Assembly (NCBI RefSeq): GCF_016429285.1
Contig: NZ_JAELUI010000001.1
Span: forward strand, 33,181-97,180
Length of the DNA: 64,000 nucleotides
Source of the DNA: Ralstonia sp. ASV6
GTDB lineage: Bacteria; Pseudomonadota; Gammaproteobacteria; Burkholderiales; Burkholderiaceae
Direction: 5' to 3'
The number at the start of each line of letters is the position of its first letter. Within the stretch, counting starts at the first letter, position 1. This document shows, one piece after another, positions 16,420 to 25,797 of this stretch. The notes under the pieces are model-generated. The model searched no databases. It was not told the DNA's origin and saw only the letters and a program-made list of their open reading frames with translations. Both the position numbers and the translations under genes were made by a program.

Positions 16420-16870
16420 GACAGTCCGGCGATGTAATTTTTACGAAGGCCGGATTTTAAGCAGCAACCTCTTCACAATGTGTTGTAACGGCCCACATTT
16501 TCAATATTTGATAATCGAACTTCTTTAATCAGAATTCAGGATTTTCTAATTCTCAAAAATACCCTCCTAGCGGGGTAATTCGAACGAATGGAAGTCCGCC
16601 GGTTGCCACGTCAGGGGTGCAATTTGTTGGCGCCCCCCTCGAAAGCGGGGTGTCGCGCGGACTTGCGAGAACCCTATAACGTCTCCCTCAAATAATCGCC
16701 CGCGTGGACGATAAATCATTTGCTTGCGACAACTCGCGAATATCGAATCCCCATCGGGATGTCGCCCGCTCAACCAAGAAGAGCGGCCTAGACTGCGCCG
16801 ATAACCGAATGCGCGACCAGTGTTGAATAGCCTGGCCGAGAAATAGAACTACACCAAACACCTCGTCTCA
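16420..16870 (-). promoter_or_regulatory. Divergent regulatory region upstream of bcpA (locus 1)
   Basis: No gene seen. Four blocks are shared with the region upstream of the other bcpA: the TTACGA(A)AGGCCGGATTTTA block at 16,441-16,459, ATGTGTTGTA.CG.CCCACA at 16,478-16,497, CTTTAATCAGAATT at 16,523-16,536 and GGGGTAATTC...GAACGAAT near 16,572-16,589. A G/C hairpin (CCCC..GGGG) lies near 16,633-16,649. The region is AT-rich and should hold the bcpA promoter and that of the divergent gene at 16,871. I cannot place -35/-10 boxes with confidence. Confidence 0.6.
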
Positions 16871-18745
16871 ATGTCCTCCGTTTTGCGCACCGCAGTTGGA
16901 AAGAAGCTGTTTGACTCACTGGGCGAACTGCTCGTTGGCAATCATCTTGAGCAGAGGGAACTCACGGTTTCCGAAGAGCGCCACGAGCGCTATATGGCCA
17001 CTTGCTTGGTGACTTGGTGCTTCGACCATGAGCTCACAGAAAACACCGTGGCCGGCAACGCAGCCCTTGCGGACCGACACTTTGGCTACAACACGTCAGC
17101 GTTGAACACTCACGTGTCGGGGCTCTGCCGTGAAGCCCATAACAATCGGGACCTACGCGGCCGATTCATGCAGCGCATCGATACGGATGAGGCCGATTCA
17201 CTGGAGCACTCCCATCACAACCAACTGGTCCATGACTTCGGTGCCTTTACGGTGCACCGAGGTTGTCAGCCGTGTGGTGGTGACGGCCGCGTTCGCTGCT
17301 CTGGATGCGGAGGCAACGGCAAACGGCGCTGTGGAAGTTGCGGTGGGGGTGGTACGCACACGCGCATGGTTACCCACACCCGCTGGAATGGTCGGCACAA
17401 CCAGACGTACACGCAGTCGGTGCAGGAGACGTGCGGTGGATGTGGCGGCTTTGGCAAAGTCGTGTGCACGAGTTGCGGTGGGTCCGGTAAGCAACGTTGC
17501 ACCGCCTGTGACGGACACGGCCGCTTTACTGATACAACGCATGTGAAGGCCATCGCCAAGCCGGCGTGGCATGTGCCCGCGCTTTCCGGTCTCTCCGGGG
17601 CAGCATTGACACACGCCCTGCGCCGATATGGTCCTCAGCATGCTCGTCGGCTTGTCGCGCTCGAACTGGCTGAAACGGGCTACAACGATGAGGACAACTG
17701 GGTTGTGCACTACGTTGGCGAGGCCGAGGTCGTTGAGCTTGATGTCAAGGTGAAAGCGACGCCATACACGGTCGCAAGCGTTGGCTCTCAAGTAACGCCG
17801 ATTGTTACGCCCCCCATTTTCGACCAGTTGCTGGCGACAGAGCTGGCGCATGCCGTCAGTGCCCAAGGCACGAAGCGCCTTTCGGTGCGGCAGGCACGGC
17901 GGCTGTTCGGTGAGTATTGCGCTGTCCCCGTGCTGGATGCAGGGCTCAGGGCGATTGCGAAGCTGCCGAAAGACCAGCTCGGCGACAGCCATACCGCACT
18001 TCGGAATGTTGCCCGAGGGTTCATTTCTGTGGATGCAGCCGCCACGATTGGCAACTCCGTCCGCAAAGTTCTGGACAAGGTTTCTCCGGCGAACTCCAAG
18101 GGAGCTTGGGGTTTAGTCGTGTCTGCGCCCATTCTGCTCGGTTTTGCTTTCGCTGCCGACAGCTTCTACATGCGAACCACCCTGAGTGCCGGCAGCGTTG
18201 TGGGCGGCATTGTGCTGGGCGCTACCGCTGCGGTTCTTGGAACGCTCATCGTCTCGCCCGCCGCATGGGCACTCAGTGCGAGTGTGAGCGCTGTTGCCCG
18301 CAGACGTGTTCCCAAGTCCTACCGCCAGCGCGGTCGAAACTGGGCGCCGCTAAAAGCGGCGTGCCTGGCCGGAGCCGTAGCAGGCCTGCTCGGCGCAGGC
18401 TATGGGGTTCTTGGCACATACCAATGGGTGCCTCGCGTTCGTGATGCGGCAGCACCGGCAGCGAGCTGGCTTGTCCACCATGCGCAACCCAGTTCACCAC
18501 TTCATATTTTCGGTACCTACTGGCTTCCTCCCGTGGTGGCGGCAATGCCGGTTATTCGGCAAACGGAAGCAGAGATGTATCGCGACGTACAGCGGTTGCT
18601 CATTGCGCGCGGCTACCTAAAGGGGCAGGCAGATGGCAACCCTGGCCCGCGGACACAGGCAGCCATCACCAGGTATCGAGAGCGACAACGCATTTATGGG
18701 CCAATGTCGACCGAACAGCTCTTGATGCATCTTCGCACTCACTGA
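16871..18745 (+). CDS. Membrane protein with DnaJ-type zinc-finger repeats and C-terminal peptidoglycan-binding-like domain
   Basis: A 624-residue protein. Residues ~132-226 hold a row of CxxCxGxG-type motifs (CQPCGGDG, CSGCGGNG, CGSCGGGG, CGGCGGFG, CTSCGGSG, CTACDGHG), the zinc-binding signature of DnaJ, but no J-domain is present here. A central part of unknown fold follows, then three or so hydrophobic helices between about residues 415 and 525, and a C-terminal domain (about 565-620, VQRLLIARGYLKG.ADG..GPRTQAAI) like PG_binding_1. Topology suggests a cytoplasmic zinc domain and a periplasmic wall-binding end. A separate J-domain gene lies 1.4 kb downstream. It is divergent from bcpA. Function unknown. 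Confidence 0.8.
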   Translation: MSSVLRTAVGKKLFDSLGELLVGNHLEQRELTVSEERHERYMATCLVTWCFDHELTENTVAGNAALADRHFGYNTSALNTHVSGLCREAHNNRDLRGRFMQRIDTDEADSLEHSHHNQLVHDFGAFTVHRGCQPCGGDGRVRCSGCGGNGKRRCGSCGGGGTHTRMVTHTRWNGRHNQTYTQSVQETCGGCGGFGKVVCTSCGGSGKQRCTACDGHGRFTDTTHVKAIAKPAWHVPALSGLSGAALTHALRRYGPQHARRLVALELAETGYNDEDNWVVHYVGEAEVVELDVKVKATPYTVASVGSQVTPIVTPPIFDQLLATELAHAVSAQGTKRLSVRQARRLFGEYCAVPVLDAGLRAIAKLPKDQLGDSHTALRNVARGFISVDAAATIGNSVRKVLDKVSPANSKGAWGLVVSAPILLGFAFAADSFYMRTTLSAGSVVGGIVLGATAAVLGTLIVSPAAWALSASVSAVARRRVPKSYRQRGRNWAPLKAACLAGAVAGLLGAGYGVLGTYQWVPRVRDAAAPAASWLVHHAQPSSPLHIFGTYWLPPVVAAMPVIRQTEAEMYRDVQRLLIARGYLKGQADGNPGPRTQAAITRYRERQRIYGPMSTEQLLMHLRTH

Positions 18746-18802
18746 GCACCGTACCGTGTTCATGAAAAGGCGGAGCAATAACCACTGAGGGGGCAGGAAC
18801 CT

Positions 18803-19405
18803 ATGACTAAGAAGGATGCTATCGGGTCGACCAATGCGGAGCAGGCGTACGCCGAGGCGCTGCAACAGCAAGACCTGTTCATGGCCAGCGTTTCTCCAGA
18901 ATTGCTTCAAGAGGAGGACGCGATTGCACGGACGGTCGGCTTGATGAACAGCGGGGCTCGTTCCAAACTGCGCAAGGTGTACGCCTTAGTCGACAAGCTT
19001 GTCGACGCGGCTGGTCCATTCGTAGCTTGTGAACGTGGTTGCAGTGCCTGTTGCCATATCAACATCAGCATCACAGAGACGGAGGCACAGATTATCGAAG
19101 CACAAACGGGCCGACGATACACACGACTGCCAGCGCCGGTTCGACATCCTGAGGGGAAGTTCACAGGAGCGCCCTGTCCATTCCTGGCAGATGGCGCTTG
19201 TTCAATATATTCAGTCCGCCCTTTTGTGTGCCGGCACCATTTGTCCTTCAATCTGGACGCGTATTGGTGTGCGCCTGAGAGAGCGCACTTGGCAAACATG
19301 CCAATGGTTTCCTTCGGCGCCGCGAAAGAGGCTTACCGCGAAGTCACTCGGCTACACACAAGCGGGGTGTATGGCGACATCCGAGATTTCTTTCCGGCGG
19401 TTTGA
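18803..19405 (+). CDS. YkgJ-family cysteine cluster protein
   Basis: A 200-residue protein with CERGCSACCH (C76, C80, C83, C84) and a second set, CPFLADGACSIY and VCRHH, that matches the YkgJ/CxxCxxCC family thought to bind zinc or an iron-sulfur cluster. The N-terminal 70 residues are helical. A purine-rich AGGAACCT precedes the ATG. It lies 57 bp after the DnaJ-zinc-finger gene on the same strand and is probably co-transcribed. Substrate and partner unknown. Confidence 0.85.
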   Translation: MTKKDAIGSTNAEQAYAEALQQQDLFMASVSPELLQEEDAIARTVGLMNSGARSKLRKVYALVDKLVDAAGPFVACERGCSACCHINISITETEAQIIEAQTGRRYTRLPAPVRHPEGKFTGAPCPFLADGACSIYSVRPFVCRHHLSFNLDAYWCAPERAHLANMPMVSFGAAKEAYREVTRLHTSGVYGDIRDFFPAV

Positions 19406-19599
19406 GGTAATTCGCAGCAGGCGCTTGCGTCGCAGCGTTTAGGATGCTTCGCACGATTTGCTCTTGAAACGGCAACCCCTAAGCACGTCGCGCAGCGTCA
19501 GGCGACAAGATTGCGACCAGCATGACACTCCCGACCTCTAGCGCATGGATGCACATGCCTCAGACTGAAGTGCAATGACAGCCCTCATACGGAGCTCAT

Positions 19600-20016
19600 A
19601 TGTTCTCATTCAGCATGTTCAAAAGCCTGGACAAAATGGCCTTTGTTTTGTTGATTCCACTTTGCGCCATCGCCATGATGATTGACCATCCGTTGTCCAG
19701 CTTCCATCAGCCGAACTCCATGTCGAATTGGCTCGGCTGGTTTCTTTTGATGTGTTTGTCCGCTGCAATCCTGGTCTACATCGTTGATAGCTGCATTGTG
19801 TACGTGGACGTTCGCATCTTCGAAGACCAAGCAATGCTTTTTGCGGGATTGCTCTTCCTGGCTTTCTCGCTGTACGGTGTTTCCAACTTCTACCACCAGT
19901 TGCCGCCATCGCCTTTCGGAGCGGCTTGGCATTTGACGGCTGGGTGCTACGGCTTCACCCTTCTTAGGCGGAATGCTCCGACAACGCCTTCGAGCGATAA
20001 GGGAAAGACACCCTAA
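19600..20016 (+). CDS. Small integral membrane protein
   Basis: A 138-residue protein with about three to four hydrophobic helices (near residues 12-28, 45-62, 75-95, and a weaker one later) and a short charged C-terminus. ATG at 19,600 has GGAG seven bases upstream. It sits between the YkgJ-type gene and the J-domain gene, all on the plus strand. No known family recognised. The 194 bp before it hold no gene that I can see. Confidence 0.7.
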   Translation: MFSFSMFKSLDKMAFVLLIPLCAIAMMIDHPLSSFHQPNSMSNWLGWFLLMCLSAAILVYIVDSCIVYVDVRIFEDQAMLFAGLLFLAFSLYGVSNFYHQLPPSPFGAAWHLTAGCYGFTLLRRNAPTTPSSDKGKTP

Positions 20017-20129
20017 CTGGCACCGGGGCGAAAGCAACTGCTCGCCCCCGCCGTGGCTCGAGCCGGTAGGGCTTCCGCGGAGAACAAAAACAACATTGCC
20101 ACGACATGAAGGCATGAGGAAAAAGGCGC

Positions 20130-21524
20130 ATGACGGACAACTACTACGGCGTGTTGGGCGTACGGGAAAACGCGTCAGCTGCCGAAATCAAGTCTGCTTA
20201 CCGCCAAGCTGCTGCACAAGTGCATCCAGTGCATGACAACAGCGCCTCTTACCAGTTCTCAAAGCTGGCACAGGCCTACGCTGTCCTCGGCAATGACACC
20301 GCTCGCAACGCATACGATTTGCGCAGACGTTCGACTGGGCCCAGCCGCTACCAGAGCGCTCCAGCGAACAACATTGACCCAGAGGACACCTTCGCACGAA
20401 GCATGGTCGAGTGGGCAGTAGAGTTGCGGGGACAAGGCAGCACCGCCGCGCAGGTTCACAGCAGACTCGTATCGCATCGGTGCCCTGCGTCGATAGCGGA
20501 TGCGGTTGCCGGATTGTTCGATACCAGTACGCACGGAGCTCATAGTCAGGCACCGGCTGGTGCAGGCCCGATAGGCTTTAACTTTAGCAATCTGCCGGTC
20601 ATTGTTGGCATTGTGGGAATCTTGGGGTTGCTAGCCTTTTTCGCAGCGCGAGAGCCCAGCAAACCGCGCGACGAGTCCATTGTGGTGCCAAGCAAGAATG
20701 CTCCGGTCGTGGCCACAAGCACACCAGCGGCAGAGCCCAGACCCTTTGGCTTCCTGACGGGGGCCAAAGCCCTCAAAGATTTGGATGCAGCTACAGGCGC
20801 GGCAACACGTGCTGCCGCTTCTTTTCGCTTTCCCAAGGGGAATAGCTTGCCCGCCGTGGATAGTGGCCTCTTTAAGAGCACCGTGGCGGCCAAGATACCA
20901 ATCCCTTATGGCTCGCGCACCCTGTACCTGCTACAGGCCGTCCCAATCCAGAACGAGCAGTACGACTGTCACGCATGTGCAGTGGCTGTGTCGGCGCTAA
21001 TCACGTCTCACTCGAAGACAGGCGAAGAAGTCCTCGCGGGACCAATCCAAGACCTTGGAATGATGGGCTCGTGGGGTACCTACGACCTATCCAGCATCGT
21101 GCTTGTCGAAGTAGGAAAGAAGCGGCCTGGCTTGGTCTTTCGCCACTCTTGGGCTGGCCAAGGCGAGTACGGTAGTGCGGTCGAAATCTTCGGCATTGAA
21201 GGAAAAGGGCTTCGCCGGTTGGGCCAATTTGACACGGGCGCCGATTCGACAGGAGCGTTTTTCTGCCAGGAAAAGAAAGCGGCATGCGAGAAGTATGACG
21301 TGAAGGTGCGGTTCGTCCGAGGAGGTAGCACCTATTTTCCGGTGGAGTTGACCACGGTGGGCATCAAGCGCGGTCCCGATGGCATCGCTTTGCCGACCAG
21401 TGAAACCAGAGTCATGAAATTCAACGGCAAGGCGTACGTGCAGGAGGGCTCGGACCCGGACCCCGCTCAGTCCGCGAGTGATGCCGCTGTTCCGGCTCAG
21501 AGTGCTCCGGGAGGGGCGCCATGA
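20130..21524 (+). CDS. J-domain membrane-anchored protein with degenerate HPD motif
   Basis: A 464-residue protein that begins with a J-domain (residues 1-67: YYGVLGV, AAEIKSAYR, FSKLAQAYAVLG, R.AYD). The HPD tripeptide that stimulates DnaK is replaced by H32-P33-V34 (followed by HD), so the classic co-chaperone activity is doubtful. A helix near residues 152-170 should anchor it in the membrane, leaving a ~290-residue C-terminal domain of unknown fold with two close cysteines (CHAC). A proline/alanine-rich tail ends it. It overlaps the next gene by 4 bp (ATGA), so the two proteins are probably partners. Start supported by AAGG upstream of the ATG. Confidence 0.8.
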   Translation: MTDNYYGVLGVRENASAAEIKSAYRQAAAQVHPVHDNSASYQFSKLAQAYAVLGNDTARNAYDLRRRSTGPSRYQSAPANNIDPEDTFARSMVEWAVELRGQGSTAAQVHSRLVSHRCPASIADAVAGLFDTSTHGAHSQAPAGAGPIGFNFSNLPVIVGIVGILGLLAFFAAREPSKPRDESIVVPSKNAPVVATSTPAAEPRPFGFLTGAKALKDLDAATGAATRAAASFRFPKGNSLPAVDSGLFKSTVAAKIPIPYGSRTLYLLQAVPIQNEQYDCHACAVAVSALITSHSKTGEEVLAGPIQDLGMMGSWGTYDLSSIVLVEVGKKRPGLVFRHSWAGQGEYGSAVEIFGIEGKGLRRLGQFDTGADSTGAFFCQEKKAACEKYDVKVRFVRGGSTYFPVELTTVGIKRGPDGIALPTSETRVMKFNGKAYVQEGSDPDPAQSASDAAVPAQSAPGGAP

Positions 21525-22405
21525 GGACCTTCGTACGCGTGCTTTGCTGCATGACTATAGCGTTCGCGTTTTGGTCGAATGCAGCATCCGCACAAACCGA
21601 CCACAATCTTGCGACCTGCCTCTCGGGCAAGTATCCCTCGCTATGCAGGCACGAACAGCTTAGTCCCGAACAACTGGATGCTGCGCGCCGCGCGGAGCTG
21701 ATACAGAACTACGCCAAATGCCTTGATGGGCGCTATCCCGCTCTTTGCCGGCATGAGGACCTAACCGCCGACCAGGCCGCGGCCGTCGACGAGGCGGAAC
21801 GACGTGCAAACTATGCTACCTGCATTCAGGGAAAGTATCTGGCACTTTGCGACCACCGTCGGCTCACACCAATGCAACGTATCGAAGTTGACCGGGCGGA
21901 ACGTGAAGAAAACTTACGCGTGTGCTTGCAAGGCCGGTACATCGCACTATGCAGGCATCAAGATTTGACCCCGGACCAAGCGAACGCGGTTAGGGAGGCG
22001 GAGCACCAGGAAAATCGACGCGTTTGTGCGAGCTCATACGGCCAGTTCACCTGCCGTAAGGATTGGTTGGCACAGGATGCGCAGCAGGCTGCGAACGCGG
22101 CCGCCGCGCTACGGGCCGCTCAACCGACTGCCGAGTCAACTCAGTTAGCGCCACAGCAACACACTACGCCACCATTGGCGGCAGTAGCCAAGTCTCCGAA
22201 AGCACCGCGGTGTGCATCATTCTGGGTTGGCGCTGTGGACCGGCAGGGAAACTACATCTACCTATCGGATTACACCAAGCTGGTACCCGTTCAAGTCGCG
22301 GACAAACCAAAGTTGGCCACCTGGCAGCGCGGGCAGGATGTTGAACTGTGTGATGGCACGCTGACCAACAAAGGGACGGCCCAGAGCGTCACCGTCTCCG
22401 AGTGA
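21521..22405 (+). CDS. Secreted protein with five cysteine-containing ~40-residue repeats
   Basis: A 294-residue protein with a clear signal peptide (hydrophobic core to ASAQ, about residue 25). Residues ~28-190 form tandem repeats of the form N...CL.G.Y.ALC.H..LT..Q...V..AER, each with two cysteines seven residues apart; the fifth repeat (ASSYGQFTCRKD) is degenerate. The C-terminal 90 residues after an alanine/proline linker look like a small beta domain with two cysteines. It is translationally coupled to the J-domain protein. It is presumably periplasmic; the cysteines probably form disulfides. I know no named family. Confidence 0.75.
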   Translation: MRTFVRVLCCMTIAFAFWSNAASAQTDHNLATCLSGKYPSLCRHEQLSPEQLDAARRAELIQNYAKCLDGRYPALCRHEDLTADQAAAVDEAERRANYATCIQGKYLALCDHRRLTPMQRIEVDRAEREENLRVCLQGRYIALCRHQDLTPDQANAVREAEHQENRRVCASSYGQFTCRKDWLAQDAQQAANAAAALRAAQPTAESTQLAPQQHTTPPLAAVAKSPKAPRCASFWVGAVDRQGNYIYLSDYTKLVPVQVADKPKLATWQRGQDVELCDGTLTNKGTAQSVTVSE

Positions 22406-22433
22406 TGGCACTGCGTTACGCCGGCCGTCCGCC

Positions 22434-24365
22434 CTACGCGATAGCGCGATAATCCGCTTCGGCTTGAGCTACCTGCAAGTTTGCGTTGCTCACTACCTCA
22501 CGCATTAGATTGCGCTCTTGCTCAATGCGCAGTCGCTCGCGTTTGAGCAGTTCAGGCCCAGCGGTAAGTTGGGATTCGAGTTGCCGCTTGAGCTGAGTGT
22601 AGCGTTGTTGCAGCCGTCCCAAGTCTGCTGGGTCAATGCCCCTGCTTGGGTCAAATACGAAGCGGCTCTCAATGCGTTTGCGCCAATTCATCAGTTCGCC
22701 CGTCAACCGCTCACCGAACCCTTTGATGGCACGCACTTGGTGGTACGACACATCCGCCGCTGTTTCGATGCCGAAAGACGCCAAGGTCGACTTGCGCGTC
22801 GGTCCAACCCCCGGGATGTCGTAGTCCGAGATAAAAAATTGCTCCAGGAACCGGCGGAGTTGCAGTTCACGCGCATTTTTCTGTAGTTGGACCTTGTCCG
22901 CGGCAAATTTGTTGGAAAGCTCCTCATACTCCTGCCGCGCTTTCCTAAGCAGGTCTATCTTGTCTTGAAACGCCTTGTCGGTCGCAATCTCCGCCCACTG
23001 AGCCCATGCCGCTGTCGCAACTTGTTTTGCTGTTTTCAGCGTGTCCTTTCTTCGACTGAGCTCTGGACCAACATTGCTCTTCCAAAGGAAGAGCCAGCCG
23101 CATAAGAACAAGGAAAGGAAGGCCATCGATGGGCTGACCGCCACGCAGCCTACGAAGATGAGTACCGCGACAACGCGGCGAATGATTTGCCACGTACGTG
23201 CCTCTCGCACTTCGGGCGGCAGAGGCTTTGGCACTAGCCCGGTTGGTGCAACGACGGCCGGGGTTGGCGCAGTGCCAGGTGTTTGCACCGCCAGGATGGC
23301 GGCCCAAACGCGACTAAGGTCGAATGTCGACGCATTGGCTCCCGGCGTGGTGATAAGGCCTACGAAGAAGATGATGTTGGCGCGCTGTTCGATTTCGCAC
23401 CACGGGCAACCAGAGTGGCCGCCGTAATACTTGTGGGCGCTATCCGCGGTACAAGCGCGAAGCTGGGATTTCACGCCGTCTAGGGCTGCCACCCAGTTGG
23501 CGGCAGTGGGTCGCCCGGATTTCGCACCGACCTCCGTGAATGCTTGCTCGAACATTGCCGCCATCTCGGGTGGCAGTATTTCCGGTCCGACAGTGTTAGG
23601 GGGAGGTAACAACCCACGGCTACCGGCAGGCGCTGTAAACGCATACCGGAACTCCTGAATGGCGCGCTCCTGTGGCATATCCCCACTGCCTGTGTAGCGA
23701 CCGGAGTACGGATGTCGCCCCATGAGCAGAAGGTGGAATACCAACAACGCTAAGCCAAAGTTGTCGTGATTGGCCGTGCGGAGCACGTCTCGGAAGCTGG
23801 ACCGTCCCTGCAACTCCGGCGCTGTAAAGTTTGGCACGCCGACCTCGCACAGGAATGGCGAGTTACCGTTCGGAATTTGGAAGGAGTCGCAGTCGATAAG
23901 GCGTGCAAGAGAGTTACGGCCTACGAACACCGAGTTCGGGTTGATGTCGCCGATAACACAACCTGAACCATGGACAGTCGTGAATGCCGCTGCAACGTTG
24001 CGCGCGGTGTGCACAAGGAAGGCCCAGTCAGCGTTGGGAAACCGTTGCTTGCGATGACCTGGTCCGTAGAGGTGGTGTAGCGGCTCCGCAAACTGAGCCT
24101 TCGGCATAAGGAAGCCGCGAATAGGGCCACCCGCTTTAGGGTGCAAGGTCTGCAGCGGCCACGCAGCGACCGCCTTGAGCTTGTCGTCGACGCGGGCCAC
24201 CATGGTCCGTAGCTTCGCCTGCTTGTCCTGGGATAGCGCCTCGTGATAGACCTTGGCGACGATTTCTGTGCCAATCCCAGGCACTTCGAATACCGTGCCT
24301 TCGCCGCCCCGGCCCAACTCTTTTCCCAACGCGATGCGCTGGCCTTGCCCGTCAAATAGCTCCAT
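22434..24365 (-). CDS. TerY-P triad Ser/Thr protein kinase with zinc knuckle, membrane segment and helix-hairpin-helix
   Basis: A 643-residue protein. The kinase domain (1-300) shows the glycine loop LGRGGEGTV, K38 in EIVAKVY, a catalytic loop GDINPNSV, DCD in place of DFG and the TAPE motif, so catalytic residues appear kept. A GCPWCE zinc knuckle follows near 325, then one or two hydrophobic helices (around 390-425), a coiled coil and a helix-hairpin-helix region (IPGVGPTRKSTLASFG). Its ATG overlaps the phosphatase stop (TGATG). The vWA-PP2C-kinase order is the TerY-P triad known from tellurite-resistance-type stress systems, proposed to run phosphorylation signalling near the membrane. Confidence 0.9.
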   Translation of the reverse strand: MELFDGQGQRIALGKELGRGGEGTVFEVPGIGTEIVAKVYHEALSQDKQAKLRTMVARVDDKLKAVAAWPLQTLHPKAGGPIRGFLMPKAQFAEPLHHLYGPGHRKQRFPNADWAFLVHTARNVAAAFTTVHGSGCVIGDINPNSVFVGRNSLARLIDCDSFQIPNGNSPFLCEVGVPNFTAPELQGRSSFRDVLRTANHDNFGLALLVFHLLLMGRHPYSGRYTGSGDMPQERAIQEFRYAFTAPAGSRGLLPPPNTVGPEILPPEMAAMFEQAFTEVGAKSGRPTAANWVAALDGVKSQLRACTADSAHKYYGGHSGCPWCEIEQRANIIFFVGLITTPGANASTFDLSRVWAAILAVQTPGTAPTPAVVAPTGLVPKPLPPEVREARTWQIIRRVVAVLIFVGCVAVSPSMAFLSLFLCGWLFLWKSNVGPELSRRKDTLKTAKQVATAAWAQWAEIATDKAFQDKIDLLRKARQEYEELSNKFAADKVQLQKNARELQLRRFLEQFFISDYDIPGVGPTRKSTLASFGIETAADVSYHQVRAIKGFGERLTGELMNWRKRIESRFVFDPSRGIDPADLGRLQQRYTQLKRQLESQLTAGPELLKRERLRIEQERNLMREVVSNANLQVAQAEADYRAIA

Positions 24366-25126
24366 CAGACAGTCCTACGGGTGGCCAATATCAAAGTCTT
24401 GTCATCGTCCGTTCGCTCATTGACCTGGGGGCTGTTGAGGAACTGCCCGAGCTGTGTGCTAAGGCCCTCACACTCGCTCGACTGCGTGCGGCGGAGCACG
24501 CTAAACATTGGTTCGAAGAATGGTTGATGCGGGAGTTTCGTTTCAAAGGCCAAAGCTAAACGCTGCAGCCCATCGCTAAACAAGGCAATCTCTTCAACGT
24601 CCACGTGCGCACTTGCGATAGTAAGGTTCTCCAACGCATCGTCATCCGTCACGAAGTGGGTCATGTTTGCGTAGGGGCCTGCGTCTGGCCAGAAGACGAC
24701 TCCTTGGACGGCGGGGCTCGTGACAACGATGGCGCCGTCGCCCACTTGAAAGAACAATGCGCTACCCTGGCCAACAATGGCACCAAGCAGTGTGCACGCG
24801 TAATCACGAGCCGTCGCGCCCACTGCGTCTGCCGCCTTTTGGACAGCTGCCTGCACACCGGCCACCCAGTCGCCGACATCAGAGTCACACACGCCTACAC
24901 CGCGCGCAACGGTTGCCTCAATGCAGGCCATCGCGGTAGTGCAAGCAAGGTCAGAGCCCTGCTCAGCGTACCGTGCGCTGCCGGCACCGTCCGATACTAG
25001 GCACACCAAGTACTCGGCACCATCGGGAGCCTTCAGGCTGTCGACAAAGCACGTGTCTTGGCAGGGGTGGCCGCCAGCCAGATGAGAGGTGCCGATTGCA
25101 CTGGCGTTGATGACTCGCCAAGTCAC
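24365..25126 (-). CDS. PP2C-family Ser/Thr phosphatase of the TerY-P triad
   Basis: The frame is open to 25,213, but the start is set at GTG 25,126, which overlaps the vWA stop in GTGA and removes a non-homologous extension; this gives 253 residues. PP2C signs are the N-terminal [13 protein letters not shown] metal motif, VSDGAGS (metal-binding aspartate and the DG pair) and a late ERTDDDKTL motif, where DD supplies metal ligands. It should reverse phosphorylation by the kinase encoded next, in the cytoplasm. All three triad genes overlap and are one transcript starting near 25,800. Confidence 0.9.
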   Translation of the reverse strand: MTWRVINASAIGTSHLAGGHPCQDTCFVDSLKAPDGAEYLVCLVSDGAGSARYAEQGSDLACTTAMACIEATVARGVGVCDSDVGDWVAGVQAAVQKAADAVGATARDYACTLLGAIVGQGSALFFQVGDGAIVVTSPAVQGVVFWPDAGPYANMTHFVTDDDALENLTIASAHVDVEEIALFSDGLQRLALAFETKLPHQPFFEPMFSVLRRTQSSECEGLSTQLGQFLNSPQVNERTDDDKTLILATRRTV

Positions 25127-25797
25127 ACCACCTCCCAGCCAGTGCGGGCTGGAAGCGTGACCGCGGTTCCCACCGTGGACTGCGATACGGACTTCATCGA
25201 GTTCGAAAGCCATTGGAATAGCTCTCGGAATTTGAGTCCGTTGAGTTTGAGCGGCTCTCGAACGGAAATCTGTTTCAGCACGTCCATGTTCGCACCATCG
25301 ACCGCTACGGCGAAGAATGCGAACGACTTCGATGCCTCTCCTTCACGGACAAGTGCTGCAGCGGATTGCCATTCATCTGTCGGGCCGCCATCGGTGATAA
25401 GAAACACCCAGGGACGATAGAACGAGATGCCGTTTGCTCGATACTCGTCCTTCCGTTGACGCAGCAGCTCAAGGCCCTGTCGGATGGCCGAGCCCATGGG
25501 CGTGTCTCCCGTGGCCTCCAGATGAGGCGGGATGAAGTTCGGCGCGGTCTGGAAAGTATTGCGGACTTGGGTCGGACCAAAAGTCACGACTGCAATTTCC
25601 ACGCGCTTCATTGCCAGTGAATCTGCGGCCAACTCGTCTTTGAAAGCAACAACTCCAGCATTCAGTTCCGTAATGGCGGAGCCGGCCATGGAGGCGGACG
25701 TATCAAGCAGCAGCAGGCATGGACAACGCGGTTCCGGATTATCAGCGAAGCTATCAGTGCCGAATGGCACCTGTAAAGCAAACTCGTTCTCGGACAT
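25123..25797 (-). CDS. TerY-like von Willebrand factor A domain protein
   Basis: A 224-residue single vWA domain. The MIDAS metal site is complete: DTSASM (D32, S34, S36), the threonine in GDTPMGS and the aspartate in [11 protein letters not shown]. TerY-type proteins act with PP2C and kinase partners in the TerY-P triad. The start ATG has a strong AGGAGGGG. It is first of the three overlapping genes, so the promoter should lie in the 280 bp upstream. No signal peptide, so it is cytoplasmic. Confidence 0.92.
   Translation of the reverse strand: MSENEFALQVPFGTDSFADNPEPRCPCLLLLDTSASMAGSAITELNAGVVAFKDELAADSLAMKRVEIAVVTFGPTQVRNTFQTAPNFIPPHLEATGDTPMGSAIRQGLELLRQRKDEYRANGISFYRPWVFLITDGGPTDEWQSAAALVREGEASKSFAFFAVAVDGANMDVLKQISVREPLKLNGLKFRELFQWLSNSMKSVSQSTVGTAVTLPARTGWEVV

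Noticed and set aside
24365..25213. PP2C start at ATG 25,213
   Set aside because: The first 29 codons overlap the end of the vWA gene and do not look like PP2C; GTG 25,126 gives the GTGA overlap normal for this operon.
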